From Sulfurospirillum halorespirans DSM 13726 (GTDB taxonomy: Bacteria; Campylobacterota; Campylobacteria; Campylobacterales; Sulfurospirillaceae): a DNA stretch of 64,000 bases. Below the pieces are notes generated by a model. It was not told the DNA's origin. It was given only the letters and a program-made list of their open reading frames with translations, and searched no databases. The DNA is taken from contig NZ_CP017111.1 in assembly GCF_001723605.1 (NCBI RefSeq), positions 1,178,001 through 1,242,000 of the forward strand, given 5' to 3'. Made by a program: the position numbers and the translations under genes. Below are positions 24,604 to 34,269 of the stretch, one piece after another (within the stretch, counting starts at the first letter, position 1; the number at the start of each line of letters is the position of its first letter).

Positions 24604-25411
24604 GTTCTCCCTTTGTCAGTTTTAAGATGACCACTTCGCTAGGCGTCCGAAACCGAAAATCAAAGCCCCAACTGCCATACCCCGTCGTCACACATATCTG
24701 CGTTTTGTTCTTTACATGTAAGCCTTGAAGGTAGGGCTGAAAAAGCCTCACGATGTACCCAAACGGATAAATTTGCCCACCATGCGTATGACCGCTCAGT
24801 TGCAAATCGATAGCAAACGTCTGTGTCAAACGAATATCTTTAGGCTGATGGGCGAGTAAGATGGAAGGAATCTTCGCATCCAGCTCACTAAACAGCTTCT
24901 TTGGATCTCGTTTGATGCCAAAATAGCGACTAAACGCATCGCTTAGCCCGACCAGTTGAAGTGCTTCATCACCACGTTTGAGGGTAATGAAACGGTTGTC
25001 TAAAAGCGTAAATCCAAGCATCTCAATTTCACGTGCCAACTCTTTACATGTAAACAAAAGATCGTGGTTGCCACTGACAAAATAGACAGGGTGTTTGATG
25101 TGACTTAGGCGCTCAAGTTGGGCACGTATGCGTGCAGGATTGGTATCGAACAGATCGCCTGTGAGTGCAACCATGTCGATCTCCAGTTCATTGATTTTAT
25201 CGACCAACTCTTCAAGCGCATACAAGGGCGTTTTAGCGTTTACATGTAAATCGCTCAGATGCACGATGGTAAAGTTTTCAAAAGAGGAGGGTAGGTTTTT
25301 GATGTCAACCCTCAAACTTTTAAAATTCACCCTCGCATACGCTTTTTCAAACAGCATGCTGTTTTTAATTTTTTGCCAAAGCAAGATCATAAGAGATAAC
25401 GACTTCATCAC
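24590..25411 (-). CDS. Calcineurin-type metallophosphoesterase
   Basis: The 273-residue enzyme has the full metallophosphoesterase set: LSDLHVN (D-x-H), GDLFD, GNHD, LLAHQP and GHTHGGQ. It resembles the YaeI/YkuE group of membrane-associated phosphodiesterases that act on lipid-linked pyrophosphates or similar substrates; the substrate is not determined. An N-terminal hydrophobic patch (LSLMILLW) may attach it to the membrane. Start choice is uncertain: 25411, 25408 and 25390 are all ATG inside the end of the yceI gene and none has a clear ribosome site. Three TTACATGTAA copies are in frame. Confidence 0.88.
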   Translation of the reverse strand: MMKSLSLMILLWQKIKNSMLFEKAYARVNFKSLRVDIKNLPSSFENFTIVHLSDLHVNAKTPLYALEELVDKINELEIDMVALTGDLFDTNPARIRAQLERLSHIKHPVYFVSGNHDLLFTCKELAREIEMLGFTLLDNRFITLKRGDEALQLVGLSDAFSRYFGIKRDPKKLFSELDAKIPSILLAHQPKDIRLTQTFAIDLQLSGHTHGGQIYPFGYIVRLFQPYLQGLHVKNKTQICVTTGYGSWGFDFRFRTPSEVVILKLTKGEHAEH

Positions 25412-25904
25412 GCACGCTTAAAAAAAGAAGGGTCGGAGGCTCGATGCCAAATTCACTCATCTTGATGCTAAAGTTTCCTTTGAGTTTAACAAGATCACTT
25501 TGATCGGTAATGTCGGCTTTAGTATTGATCTCTTTGGTCTGTTTATTGAGGGTGAGAGCACCGATAAGATGGTAGCCATCTGCCTCTTTACTGACCTCTT
25601 TGAGTTTGAAAACCGTGCTTGGATGTTCTTTTACATGTAACGTCTCATACATGCTCTCATCGCGCGATCCATTCTCACTTTTGAGCGTTAAAAGATCGAT
25701 GGAGATGTCACCTTTGAGGGATTCTACGGCGTCATCCATGGTAAGTTTTGTAACGACATGCGTGCTTTTAGGCGCGATATTGCTATCACCAAATATTTCC
25801 GTTTGAGCGCCAATGAAGCCCTCTTTAAAACTAAGCTCTTTGGCATAAGCGGCACCACAAAGTAGGGATGCGGTAAGCAAAGAGAGAGCGATTTTACTAA
25901 ACAT
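25365..25904 (-). CDS. YceI-family periplasmic lipid-binding-like protein
   Basis: The 179-residue protein starts at ATG 25904 (AAGGA upstream) with a clear signal peptide (MFSKIALSLLTASLLCGAAYA). A YceI/polyisoprenoid-binding-like beta-barrel follows (STHVVTKLTMDDAVESLKGDISID, VKLKGNFSIKMSEFGI). YceI relatives bind long isoprenoids or amphiphiles in the periplasm. In this operon it may carry a lipid or quinone linked to the membrane proteins encoded upstream. It overlaps the neighbours on both sides. Confidence 0.85.
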   Translation of the reverse strand: MFSKIALSLLTASLLCGAAYAKELSFKEGFIGAQTEIFGDSNIAPKSTHVVTKLTMDDAVESLKGDISIDLLTLKSENGSRDESMYETLHVKEHPSTVFKLKEVSKEADGYHLIGALTLNKQTKEINTKADITDQSDLVKLKGNFSIKMSEFGIEPPTLLFLSVRDEVVISYDLALAKN

Positions 25905-26895
25905 TGTTAATCCTTTTTTGAGAAGTTTGATAGATAAAGCTATAGATTTCTGCGCACAAAAGGACGCAGATAAAGATAACGCCAACATAGGTGTAGCCGC
26001 CAAGCGCGCTAAGGAGCCCACCTCCTCCTGCGATCCAACCGGTAAATACCATGATAACACCAAGCAATCTTAAATTGCCAAGCTTTGAGAGTCGTTTGAG
26101 AATGACAAAGTTGTAGTACGAGATCACAAACGGATAGATCATACTTAACAGCACCGCTTCACGTGCCGCGTAGAGCATGTAACTGAGCGCAAATAAAAGC
26201 ACGATGATAAACGAGTGATGCTCCCTTAGCGTGTCACGAAGCAGATAGGCTGAGCCCATTCCTACCAAGTGAAAGACTAAGATGATGTGCCACGTCTCTG
26301 CTCTCCAGATGGAGATGTCGCTCGTGCGTGAGAGCGTTTCAAACAGATTGGAATCCAAATACGCCCAAATGGACATCGATAAAACCGCGTAAATGCTTAG
26401 TCGCTCAAGCGCAATCTCTTGCTCAAGATCTGGCAAACGGTGGATAAAAAAGCTACATGTAAAGGCAATTAAAGAGAGCGCAATGGCAAGATTGCCCCGT
26501 AAAATGGGTTCATACGTAAAGAGTGCCGTCGCAAGTGCGTAGGTTATACCAAGGGCTATGGCAATTTCAGTGTAGCGACCTTTGGTAAATTTAATCAAAA
26601 GCGGTGCGCTCATACCCAAACTGACGCCAAGAGCGCCCAAAACCACAAGGTTTAACGAAGGGTAAAAGAGTGAGCAGAGCGCTTGAAGCCCCACAAAAAA
26701 GATAATTTTTTTCTGGTCGGTATTGAGCCAGCCAAACGAACGGTACACCAGCAAACTTCCCAGAACACCGCCTAATGGAAGGGTAAAGAAGGCTTGGATG
26801 TCAGAGTGAAACACTTCAATAATCCCTGTTTGTGCGATGAGCAAGTAGTAGCAAAACTCACTCGCAACAAAGAGTGTAAAAAGGGCATTAAACAT
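25897..26895 (-). CDS. Polytopic membrane protein (about ten helices), unknown
   Basis: The 332-residue hydrophobic protein has about ten membrane segments. The annotated start is ATG 26895, supported by AAGGAG; longer readings run into the heme-copper-like gene. I cannot place it in a named family. Gly-rich segments such as PLGGVLGSLL and GGGGLLSALGGYTYVG are present. It overlaps the oxidase-like gene by 8 bases and yceI by 8 bases, so it is tightly coupled and probably works with them at the membrane. Confidence 0.65.
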   Translation of the reverse strand: MFNALFTLFVASEFCYYLLIAQTGIIEVFHSDIQAFFTLPLGGVLGSLLVYRSFGWLNTDQKKIIFFVGLQALCSLFYPSLNLVVLGALGVSLGMSAPLLIKFTKGRYTEIAIALGITYALATALFTYEPILRGNLAIALSLIAFTCSFFIHRLPDLEQEIALERLSIYAVLSMSIWAYLDSNLFETLSRTSDISIWRAETWHIILVFHLVGMGSAYLLRDTLREHHSFIIVLLFALSYMLYAAREAVLLSMIYPFVISYYNFVILKRLSKLGNLRLLGVIMVFTGWIAGGGGLLSALGGYTYVGVIFICVLLCAEIYSFIYQTSQKRINNV

Positions 26896-28465
26896 AAAGT
26901 CTCCTTTCAAATTTTGATGCAAACATAATATATACAGAGGCAAAAACAAGGTCATACACAGCGATAAGCATCGCTTCAACACCCAACTGGTGTGAAAGAT
27001 AAAGCGATAAAAACATAGCAGAGACGACGATGCGATTAAACGCGCTTATTTTGGCGAGCATAGGCGCATATAAGGGCTGAAGCAAACCAAAAAGATGCAA
27101 AATGCCTGTCGTTGTCATAAACGCAAAGACGATATATTCGTACTTCCCTTCAAAGCCAAATCCTAAAAGTGGGTAGAGCGTCGCGGCAAAGGCAAACAAA
27201 AAGATGCCACCCAGTGCATCAGAGAGAAAACCTGTGAGATGATAGAGTCTAAGAGAATCCAGTTTCTCAACATTGAGCCCAAGTTGTGGGTAGAAAAAGC
27301 CTGTCGTTACGAGGATAATGAAGAGTCCACAGAGCATTCGAATCGTCCATAAAAGATGAATATCTGCTTGAATAAAGCCCGCTTCCATTAGTCCTGCCAT
27401 CGAAAGTGCGATAAGCATCAGCGTAAAACCAAGTGTGTAAAAAAAGCTAAATGAAAGCTGGTTAAGTTTTTTAAGGTAAGGCGAAACGACTGCCATCGCC
27501 ATAAAAAAGATGCCCACACCCATGGCGATATGTGCGTGTGCAACGATCAGGTCATTGCGGTGAAATAACCAGCGAATGGAAGGGATAAACAAGATGTTTC
27601 CCTCGATGTCCACAAACAAAAACGAGTAGACCGAGATGGTCAAAAATGGGTTGTTCTTAAAGGTGATGTTAGCATCTCTCAGCCATTTGATAAGCAAAGG
27701 CACAAAACAAAGCGTTAGGTACTGAAAAAACCACTCTTGATTGTAGCTAAGATCACCGATAAAAATGCGGTGCGCAACCGAAGCAATGTAGCCAACCAAT
27801 GGAATAATCCACATTGCGTGATACTTCGCAACAAACGTCTCTTTGGCATGCAGTTTGATAAGAAGGTAAAAAATAGGAATCAGGGTAAAACTCATTCCAA
27901 GTGTATTGTCTCCATGAGGACCGACAATGGTTTTCTCCACTTGCCCGATGACAGGGTTCATCAGCACCAAAAGTGCAATGGGTGAGGCGATAACAAGGTA
28001 TAAAGAGACTTTGATCCACAAGGGAATGACCTTGTACGCTTTGATGTAGTCATAGAGTGCTAAGATGTAAAAAACACCCGAAAAAGCAAGAATGAAGTTG
28101 AGCTCATACGCAAAGTCGTAAAAAACGAGTCCACGGTGCACACCTAAAAGAAGGCTGATAGTCATAAAGACCAAAAAGATGCACCAAAGGGTAAAGTAGA
28201 TTTTGAGCTTTTCAAGCCCTTTTTCACTGTGGACGTTCTCTTTTTCCATCAAAACAAACGGCAAAAATGAGAGCATCAATGGCACAAAACCATAGAGCAT
28301 CAACGAGACATGCGCACTTCGAGCATTGACCGCTGAGAGTGTGGAAGAGGGTAGAAAGTAGCCCAAAAGGTTGAGCGAATACTCAAATCCAAAGGCTAAG
28401 CCAAGCACGAAAAAGAGTGAGCCTATCGCAAAGGCTTTTTGTATAAAACTAGAGAATTTTTCCAT
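26888..28465 (-). CDS. Heme-copper oxidase / NO reductase subunit I-like membrane protein
   Basis: The 525-residue protein has about 12 to 14 membrane helices in the subunit I pattern. Histidines sit where heme and copper ligands are expected: H52 in ARSAHVSLMLYGF (low-spin heme, helix 2), H184 in GPHGDNTLGMSF (first CuB ligand; compare cbb3 GHNAVGFF), H232 in VAHRIF (one of the usual HH pair, second replaced by Arg) and H310/H312 in VAHAHIAMG (heme pair). Five of six ligands therefore remain. It could be an unusual oxygen or nitric oxide reductase, or a heme sensor. No subunit II or cytochrome c gene is adjacent. Confidence 0.7.
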   Translation of the reverse strand: MEKFSSFIQKAFAIGSLFFVLGLAFGFEYSLNLLGYFLPSSTLSAVNARSAHVSLMLYGFVPLMLSFLPFVLMEKENVHSEKGLEKLKIYFTLWCIFLVFMTISLLLGVHRGLVFYDFAYELNFILAFSGVFYILALYDYIKAYKVIPLWIKVSLYLVIASPIALLVLMNPVIGQVEKTIVGPHGDNTLGMSFTLIPIFYLLIKLHAKETFVAKYHAMWIIPLVGYIASVAHRIFIGDLSYNQEWFFQYLTLCFVPLLIKWLRDANITFKNNPFLTISVYSFLFVDIEGNILFIPSIRWLFHRNDLIVAHAHIAMGVGIFFMAMAVVSPYLKKLNQLSFSFFYTLGFTLMLIALSMAGLMEAGFIQADIHLLWTIRMLCGLFIILVTTGFFYPQLGLNVEKLDSLRLYHLTGFLSDALGGIFLFAFAATLYPLLGFGFEGKYEYIVFAFMTTTGILHLFGLLQPLYAPMLAKISAFNRIVVSAMFLSLYLSHQLGVEAMLIAVYDLVFASVYIMFASKFERRLYV

Positions 28466-29075
28466 CTGTTACCTCGATAATTTTGTCTGTATACGCCGAT
28501 ACATTGCGGTCGTGCGTCGCGATGATAATGGTCGTGCCACTTTGGGAGAGCGATTTGAATAGCTCATAGATATTTTGCGAATTGTGTGAGTCTAAGTTGC
28601 CTGTGGGCTCATCGGCGAAGATGATTTTGGGTGCGTTCACAAGAGCCCTCACGATGGCGGCACGTTGACGTTGTCCGCCTGAAATCTCATCAGGGTATTT
28701 GTCTTTGATCGCTTCGATACCACATTGCTCAAAAAGCGTGTCGATGTAGGGGCTTTTTTTGTCGATGGCGGCAAGTTTAATGTTTTCCAAAACCGTTAAA
28801 TACCCGATGAGGTAGTGAAACTGAAAGATAAACCCAATCTCTTTTTGACGAAATGCGTCGATGTCTTTGATCTGTGCGTAGGCTTTGCCCTCAAAGAAGA
28901 GTTCGCCAAGGGTAGGACGAAGCAGTGAGGAGAGAATGGAAAGCAGGGTTGATTTACCACCGCCGCTTTCTCCAACAATGGCGATAAATTCACCTTTCTT
29001 TGCCGTAAAATCAACGTTGTCTAAAGCAAGATCGTGTTTGTAGTAGTGCGTAATGCCACGTGCTTCGAGTATCAT
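28449..29075 (-). CDS. ABC transporter ATP-binding protein (LolD/MacB type)
   Basis: The 208-residue ATPase has Walker A GESGGGKST, Q-loop FIFQFHYL, signature ISGGQRQR, Walker B IIFADEPTGNLDS and switch His in ATHDRN. The LolD/MacB/FtsE group pairs with FtsX-type permeases and drives mechanical or lipoprotein-release work rather than classic transport. Its start overlaps the FtsX-like permease gene by 4 bases, so the partner is clear. It overlaps the oxidase-like gene by 17 bases. Confidence 0.92.
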   Translation of the reverse strand: MILEARGITHYYKHDLALDNVDFTAKKGEFIAIVGESGGGKSTLLSILSSLLRPTLGELFFEGKAYAQIKDIDAFRQKEIGFIFQFHYLIGYLTVLENIKLAAIDKKSPYIDTLFEQCGIEAIKDKYPDEISGGQRQRAAIVRALVNAPKIIFADEPTGNLDSHNSQNIYELFKSLSQSGTTIIIATHDRNVSAYTDKIIEVTDGKIL

Positions 29076-30154
29076 AATGCACCCCTTTGAATGAGGATGA
29101 TCGGATCGATCTTTGAAGCGCTATACGCTGGAAGCAGTGCGCCTAAAAGCGCCATGAAAAGGGAGAAACCAAAGACAGTAACAATCGTCTCGAAGCTAAG
29201 CTCACCGTTCACATAGCCTTGAAACTTCTCAATGTGCGCGATCATAAACAGAAGTGCTTTGGAGAAAAGAAGAGCCGAGATAAAGCCAACGCAGGTGATG
29301 ACAAATGTCTCACCAACCACCATCGTTATGATGAAATTGGACGACTTACCGATGGCTCTTAAAATGCCAAACTCGCTGCGACGTTCGTTAATCGTGATGC
29401 TGATAAGACTCGCAATTCCAAGAAGTCCCATCAAAAACGCCACCGCGCTGATGACATTGGAAGAGGTTTCAATGATCTTAAATTGATTGTAATTGTCCAC
29501 AAATTCATGCGTGGTTTTTGCTTCAATGTCAGAGCTAAGCGCGTTGATGTGCTCTATCATCGCGTTTGCTTCATCACCTCGCTCCATGCTCACCAGCAAG
29601 ATGGACGCCTCTTTGTTGAAAATGGCACTCGCATCTTCACGGTTCAAAACCGCTCCACCATCTTCAAAGCCAATACCGTTTTCAAAGATGCCAGAAACGG
29701 CGAACGTTTTATTGGAGATCGAGACGGATTTAGGCGCATGCAGACGTGCATTGATGTTTTTACCAAGGATGACTTCACCCTTTTTTGGGTAAGTGCCCTC
29801 AGTGAGCGCATAGGTTTTAAAGCGGTTTTCACTTACCCCGTAAATCGCAGCGATGGGAAGTTCGTTAATCGGCGAAGCGCCTAGGATAAGCGCGTAGACC
29901 TCTTTCACCCCTGCAATCATTTTGATTTTATCGGCAAGAGACGCGTTGACATCGCTGAAAAAGGTATCGGCGATTTTGGCTTGCGTGACGATAATGTCGC
30001 CCTCGGTTTTGAGCATCGTGGAGTACATGCCGATGATGCCGCGTGAAATCGAGGTGATCATAAAGATCGCCATGATCGCAACAGTGATGCTCGTATAAAT
30101 GAGAAACGTTTTAAAGCGGTTGCGATTCAGCGCTTTAAAGAAAAGTGAAATCAA
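29072..30154 (-). CDS. FtsX/MacB-type ABC permease
   Basis: The 360-residue permease has one N-terminal membrane helix (about 15-38), a large periplasmic domain of about 190 residues (MacB-PCD-like) and three C-terminal helices ending in PAYSASKIDPIILIQRGAL, typical of the family. I start it at TTG 30154, because AAGGAA lies 7 to 8 bases upstream and the protein then begins just before the conserved SLFFKALNRNRFKT segment. The longer frame runs back through the intergenic palindrome. It is first gene of a seven-gene minus-strand operon that ends with the truncated kinase. Confidence 0.85.
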   Translation of the reverse strand: MISLFFKALNRNRFKTFLIYTSITVAIMAIFMITSISRGIIGMYSTMLKTEGDIIVTQAKIADTFFSDVNASLADKIKMIAGVKEVYALILGASPINELPIAAIYGVSENRFKTYALTEGTYPKKGEVILGKNINARLHAPKSVSISNKTFAVSGIFENGIGFEDGGAVLNREDASAIFNKEASILLVSMERGDEANAMIEHINALSSDIEAKTTHEFVDNYNQFKIIETSSNVISAVAFLMGLLGIASLISITINERRSEFGILRAIGKSSNFIITMVVGETFVITCVGFISALLFSKALLFMIAHIEKFQGYVNGELSFETIVTVFGFSLFMALLGALLPAYSASKIDPIILIQRGAL

Positions 30155-30290
30155 TCGAATTCCTTTTGTGTTATATTTTGATGACAATTTTAAATGATCA
30201 AAATGAATGGAGTATGAATTTTCTTTACATGTAAAACATTTAAAAGCTAGTTTGACGTACAATGAGGTACAAATGAGATGAAGGCACGCT

Positions 30291-31175
30291 ATGAAAATTA
30301 TTGTTTTAGATACCGAAACAACGGGAATGTTAGAGAAAGATCGCATCTGCCAGCTTAGTTTTTTAGTCTTAAATGAGGAGTTTGAGATCGAAGAGGTTTA
30401 TAACGATCTGAGCATGCCACCCCTTCCTATCTCTTACGAAGCGATGGCGATCCACCACATCACGCCTGAAATGCTTGAAGGTGAGCCCGCGTGCGTGCAA
30501 ACCAAAGCGTATAAAAGACTGTGTGAGCTGAACGCAGTTTCCAACATCCTCGTTATTCAAAATGCCGCGTTTGACCTTGGAATGCTCGCCAAAGAGGGCT
30601 TTACCTCGCAGATGAATCTCATCGACACCTTCCGTGTTTTGCGTGCTCTTTACCCCAACGATGGCTCGTTTAGCTTGCAATTTAAACGCTACCAATGGGG
30701 ACTCTACAAAGAAGAAGAGGGCATCGCCAAAAAGCTTAACATCACCATCAAAGCACACGACGCACTAGGCGATGTCATCGTACTCAAACACCTCTTTGAG
30801 CGACTGTGCGAAGATCATTCTATGCCAAAAATGATCCTGCTCTGCTCCGAGCCCATCATCCTCAGCCACATTCCCTACGGCAAGAACAGAGGCAAAAAGT
30901 TCGTCGATATCGCAAAGAGCGACCGCCAAGACCTCCACTATATGCTAAGTTCCAACGGACTCGACGAGGACATGAAAGCCTCCATACTCCACGCGCTAGA
31001 GAGCACCAAAGAGAGCGTGACCCTAACCATCGGCTTTGGCAAATACGCAGGCAAAACCCCGCTTGAAGTTTTAGAGCTTGATCGTAACTATCTTGTGTGG
31101 ATGGTCAATAAGATGGATAATTTGAGTAGCGAACTGAAAGAGGCGATAGAGAAGGTGTTGGTTTCGTATCCGTAG
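30291..31175 (+). CDS. DnaQ-like 3'-5' exonuclease with two C-terminal ExoX-type repeats
   Basis: The 294-residue protein has a DEDD exonuclease domain (about 1-175). Exo I is LDTETTG, Exo II the NAAFDLGML stretch, Exo III HDALGDVIV. Two short C-terminal repeats follow: IPYGKNRGKKFVDIAKSDRQ near 200 and IGFGKYAGKTPLEVLELDRN near 250. These match the small C-terminal domain of exonuclease X-like proteins. It probably trims single-stranded DNA in repair. It is divergent from the ABC permease; a TTACATGTAA copy lies between them (30225) and another follows its stop (31178). Confidence 0.88.
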   Translation: MKIIVLDTETTGMLEKDRICQLSFLVLNEEFEIEEVYNDLSMPPLPISYEAMAIHHITPEMLEGEPACVQTKAYKRLCELNAVSNILVIQNAAFDLGMLAKEGFTSQMNLIDTFRVLRALYPNDGSFSLQFKRYQWGLYKEEEGIAKKLNITIKAHDALGDVIVLKHLFERLCEDHSMPKMILLCSEPIILSHIPYGKNRGKKFVDIAKSDRQDLHYMLSSNGLDEDMKASILHALESTKESVTLTIGFGKYAGKTPLEVLELDRNYLVWMVNKMDNLSSELKEAIEKVLVSYP

Positions 31176-31322
31176 ATTTACATGTAAAGATTTTTAGACG
31201 TCTAGCTCTCGGATACTCCTCTATTTTGATAAATCTCTGTAGAGAAAAAGTATTAATTGGGTAATCAAGTTTAAAAAATGTTTAGTTATAATTTAATAAT
31301 AAATAAATATTATGGAATCAAA

Positions 31323-32993
31323 ATGAATAGTATAGAAAGTGTAAAGTTATTTGAAAAGTTAAAAAATAAAGATACACAATTTGCTTCGAAAGTCTTAGAA
31401 ACCTCAAATCTAATTGAAGAATTAATCAATAAAAAAACTACTATTAACTTTCCAAACTATACAAACCATGACATTAACCACTCTATAAATATTATGAATA
31501 CAATGTATGAATTGATACAATCTAACATTGATGATTTTAACCAACTAGAACTTGCTTTAATGATTTATGCATCACTTTTTCACGATATTGGAATGTCTCT
31601 TGGTGATGACGAAATTTCAAAGATTAAAGATAGTACATCTAAGTATTTATACAGCCAAAGTTTTGAACAAATAAAAAAGAATTCTACCAATGAAGAATTG
31701 GCACTTCAAGAGGTAATCCGAACTCAGCATGGAAAGATAGCCAATGATTTGGTTACGAACAAATATAAAGAGTATTTTCTACTTCCAAATACATCAATAT
31801 CTTTTGCTCAAGATTTAGGTTTGATTTGTCAAAGTCATACAGAAAGGGAACGGTATTTAAGTAAATTACATGTAGATAGTTTAAAAGGAGAGTATTCGTA
31901 CAACCCTCAATTTATAGCAATACTTTTGCGAGTAGCAGATATACTAGATATTGACTCTACTAGAACACCACTTGAACTTTATAAGAGTATGGACTTAAAC
32001 GAATATAGTAACGAAGAGTGGTTGAAAAATCTTACTATTGAAAACACAAAAAAGATATTTGTAAAAAATGATTTAAAAATAGTCAGACTTGATGGTAATG
32101 TTAAAGATATTAAAGTACACAGAAAACTTTTAAACTATATTGAATGGATTGAAAATGAGTTAAGACTTGCAGTGGAGAAAACAGCAGATATGCAAGAAAA
32201 ATATAGATTGCATCTCAACACAAAAGTTCAGAACAACATTCAACCTATTGGTTATACTATTCCTGATTTAAAATTAAATATGGACTATAAAGCAGTAACA
32301 AAGTTGCTCATGGGTGAGTCTGTATATGGGAGTAAAGCGTTAGGTTTGAGAGAACTTTTGCAAAACTCCATAGATGCATGTATGGTAAAAAAAGAGAAGC
32401 TACAGAGTGATTATAAACCTACGATAGAGATAAATATTTTTAAAGATAAAAATCAAGTTATTGTCAAAGATAATGGAATGGGTATGAATGAAAATATCAT
32501 CAAAAAATATTTTCTCAATGTAGGAAAATCTTACTATAAATCATCAGATTTTTTAAACTATGAACATACTTACAATCCCATTGGAAATTTTGGCATAGGT
32601 TTTTTATCTTGTTTTATGCTCTCTTCCCATGTTAAAGTTATGACAAAATATCATGGTGATAAATATATGTATCGTATTGATTTAGAACAGGAGAGTGAGT
32701 ATATATCTTTTTCACAAGATGAAGATTATACAGTAGAGTCGGGAACACAAATTATACTTAATTATGAATCACTTGTTAAAGCAATGGAGTTTAAAGAAGA
32801 TGATTTTGAAAGATTATTATTAGATTTTATAACCGATAATATTTTGATTGAAGAGTTTGAAATAAAAATAAATGGTATAACAATAAAACAAAAAAATACT
32901 ATTAAAACCAGTGAGCACATAATCAATATAAATAAATATGCTAAAAACCTATATGGAAGGGAGTGTTCAAAATTCTGTGTCAGCATCCAGTAG
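31323..32993 (+). pseudogene. HD-domain / Hsp90-type ATPase gene interrupted by IS256-family element
   Basis: The remaining frame has an HD-type phosphohydrolase domain (about 45-215; NHDINHS, LFHDIG, RTQHG). A GHKL ATPase domain follows (about 310-480; LRELLQNSIDA, KDNGMGM, GNFGIGFLSC). This combination is known from proteins linked to phage-defence and conflict systems. Host sequence ends at 32958. The final codons (ECSKFCVSIQ) and the stop come from the left inverted repeat of the IS, so the C-terminal part is lost. Start ATG 31323 is preferred (GGAA 6 bases upstream; TATAAT at 31287-31292). The gene is strongly AT-rich and free of TTACATGTAA, consistent with transfer. Confidence 0.8.
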
Positions 32994-34269
32994 CTCCTAA
33001 AATTGTATCATAAATTTAAAGCGTGATTGAGTCTGCCCTCGAAATAAATCGAGAGTTGTGAGAGGGTTAGACTCCAGTTTCGTATAGGCATTGTCCATTT
33101 TTTCTCTGCATTTTTAATACCCATAAAAAGAAGTTTGAGTAAACTATCATCATTAGGAAAAGCACCTTTGGTCTTTGTCAATGTTCTAAACTGGCGATGT
33201 ACCGATTCAATGATATTAGTGGTATAAATAACCCGTCTAATATCTTCAGGATACTGAAAGTACAGTGAGAGATTATCCCATTTGTTACGCCAAGATTGAA
33301 ACACAATAGGATACTTTTTACCCCATTTTTCTTCTAGTTTATCCAGTTCATTTTCAGCCTCTTCTTTACTGAAAGCTTGATAAACAGATTTGAGTTCACT
33401 GGCAAATTGTTTTTGATTGGAAGAACCTATAAATCTGAGGGAATTACGTATTTGATGGACAATGCAGAGTTGTACCTCTGTGTCGGGAAAAACGGAAGTA
33501 ATCGCTTCAGGGAATCCTTTGAGTCCATCGACTGAGGCAATCAGTATATCTTTAACGCCACGATTTTGCAGATCGGTGAGTACTTGCAACCAAAACTTTG
33601 CTCCTTCACTTTCACCTAAGTAAAGCCCTAACACTTCTTTTTTACCATCCGTTTTAACACCAAGAACGGTGTAAAATGCTTTAGAGATATAACGTCCTTC
33701 ATCTTTGACTTTATAGTGAATGGCATCTAAGAAGATAAAGGGATAGAGTTCTTCCAAGGGACGAACGCGCCACTCTTGTAACATAGGTAGGATTTTATCC
33801 GTTACAGCGCTTATGGTGGCTTTAGAGAAGCCGACACCGTATATCTCTTCAATATGGTCTGCTATTTGACTATAACTGTTTCCAAGAGCATACAGTGAGA
33901 GTATCTTTTGCTCAATTTGATCCGACATATAGGTCTGATTCTTCTTTACGATTTGGGGCTCAAATGTACCTGCTCGATCTCGGGGGACATCCAGTTCAAA
34001 ACTGCCTACTTCACTCTTCATTGTTTTAGAGCTAGTACCATTTTTACGGTTTTTTGCTAAATCTTGTGTGAGATGTGATTCTATCTCTGCTTGGAGCGCT
34101 GCTTCTGTCAGTTGCTTGATTAGTGGAGCAAGTGCTCCATCTTTTCCACCAAGGGCTTTGCCCTCACGAATCTGTTGTAATATTGCCTCTGTGTCTATCT
34201 GAAATTCCATCGTTCAATCCTTTTGTATTTGAAATACTACCAGATTGACACAGATTTTCTAACGCTCCC
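32959..34269 (-). mobile_element. IS256-family insertion sequence (1311 bp)
   Basis: Inverted repeats lie at 32959-32982 and 34246-34269 (GGGAGTGTTCAAAATTCTGT... against GGGAGCGTTAGAAAATCTGT..., 20 of 24 identical by eye), around one transposase gene on the minus strand. The bases just outside (ending ATATGGAA on the left, starting CTTTTAAA on the right) do not match, so there is no target duplication. The element joins a broken HD/Hsp90-type gene to the 3' end of hipA, which suggests a deletion made by the element after insertion. Confidence 0.88.
33008..34210 (-). CDS. IS256/Mutator-family transposase
   Basis: The 400-residue transposase is full-length for the family. The DDE acidic residues are visible in context: FLDAIHYKVKDEG, IASVDGLKGFPEAI, and the Glu in TTNIIESVHRQFRTLTK near the C-terminus. 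The Mutator-type segment LCIVHQIRNSLRFI is also present. The N-terminus covers the DNA-binding part. No frameshift is seen, so the element may still be active. Confidence 0.95.
   Translation of the reverse strand: MEFQIDTEAILQQIREGKALGGKDGALAPLIKQLTEAALQAEIESHLTQDLAKNRKNGTSSKTMKSEVGSFELDVPRDRAGTFEPQIVKKNQTYMSDQIEQKILSLYALGNSYSQIADHIEEIYGVGFSKATISAVTDKILPMLQEWRVRPLEELYPFIFLDAIHYKVKDEGRYISKAFYTVLGVKTDGKKEVLGLYLGESEGAKFWLQVLTDLQNRGVKDILIASVDGLKGFPEAITSVFPDTEVQLCIVHQIRNSLRFIGSSNQKQFASELKSVYQAFSKEEAENELDKLEEKWGKKYPIVFQSWRNKWDNLSLYFQYPEDIRRVIYTTNIIESVHRQFRTLTKTKGAFPNDDSLLKLLFMGIKNAEKKWTMPIRNWSLTLSQLSIYFEGRLNHALNL

Noticed and set aside
25905-26063. 53-residue N-terminal extension of YceI
   Set aside because: The signal peptide at 25904 with its ribosome site marks the real start; the extension is a shadow of the upstream gene.
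30155-30346. 64-residue N-terminal extension of the FtsX-like permease
   Set aside because: It crosses the divergent promoter region and the palindrome at 30225, and the family N-terminus starts at about 30154.
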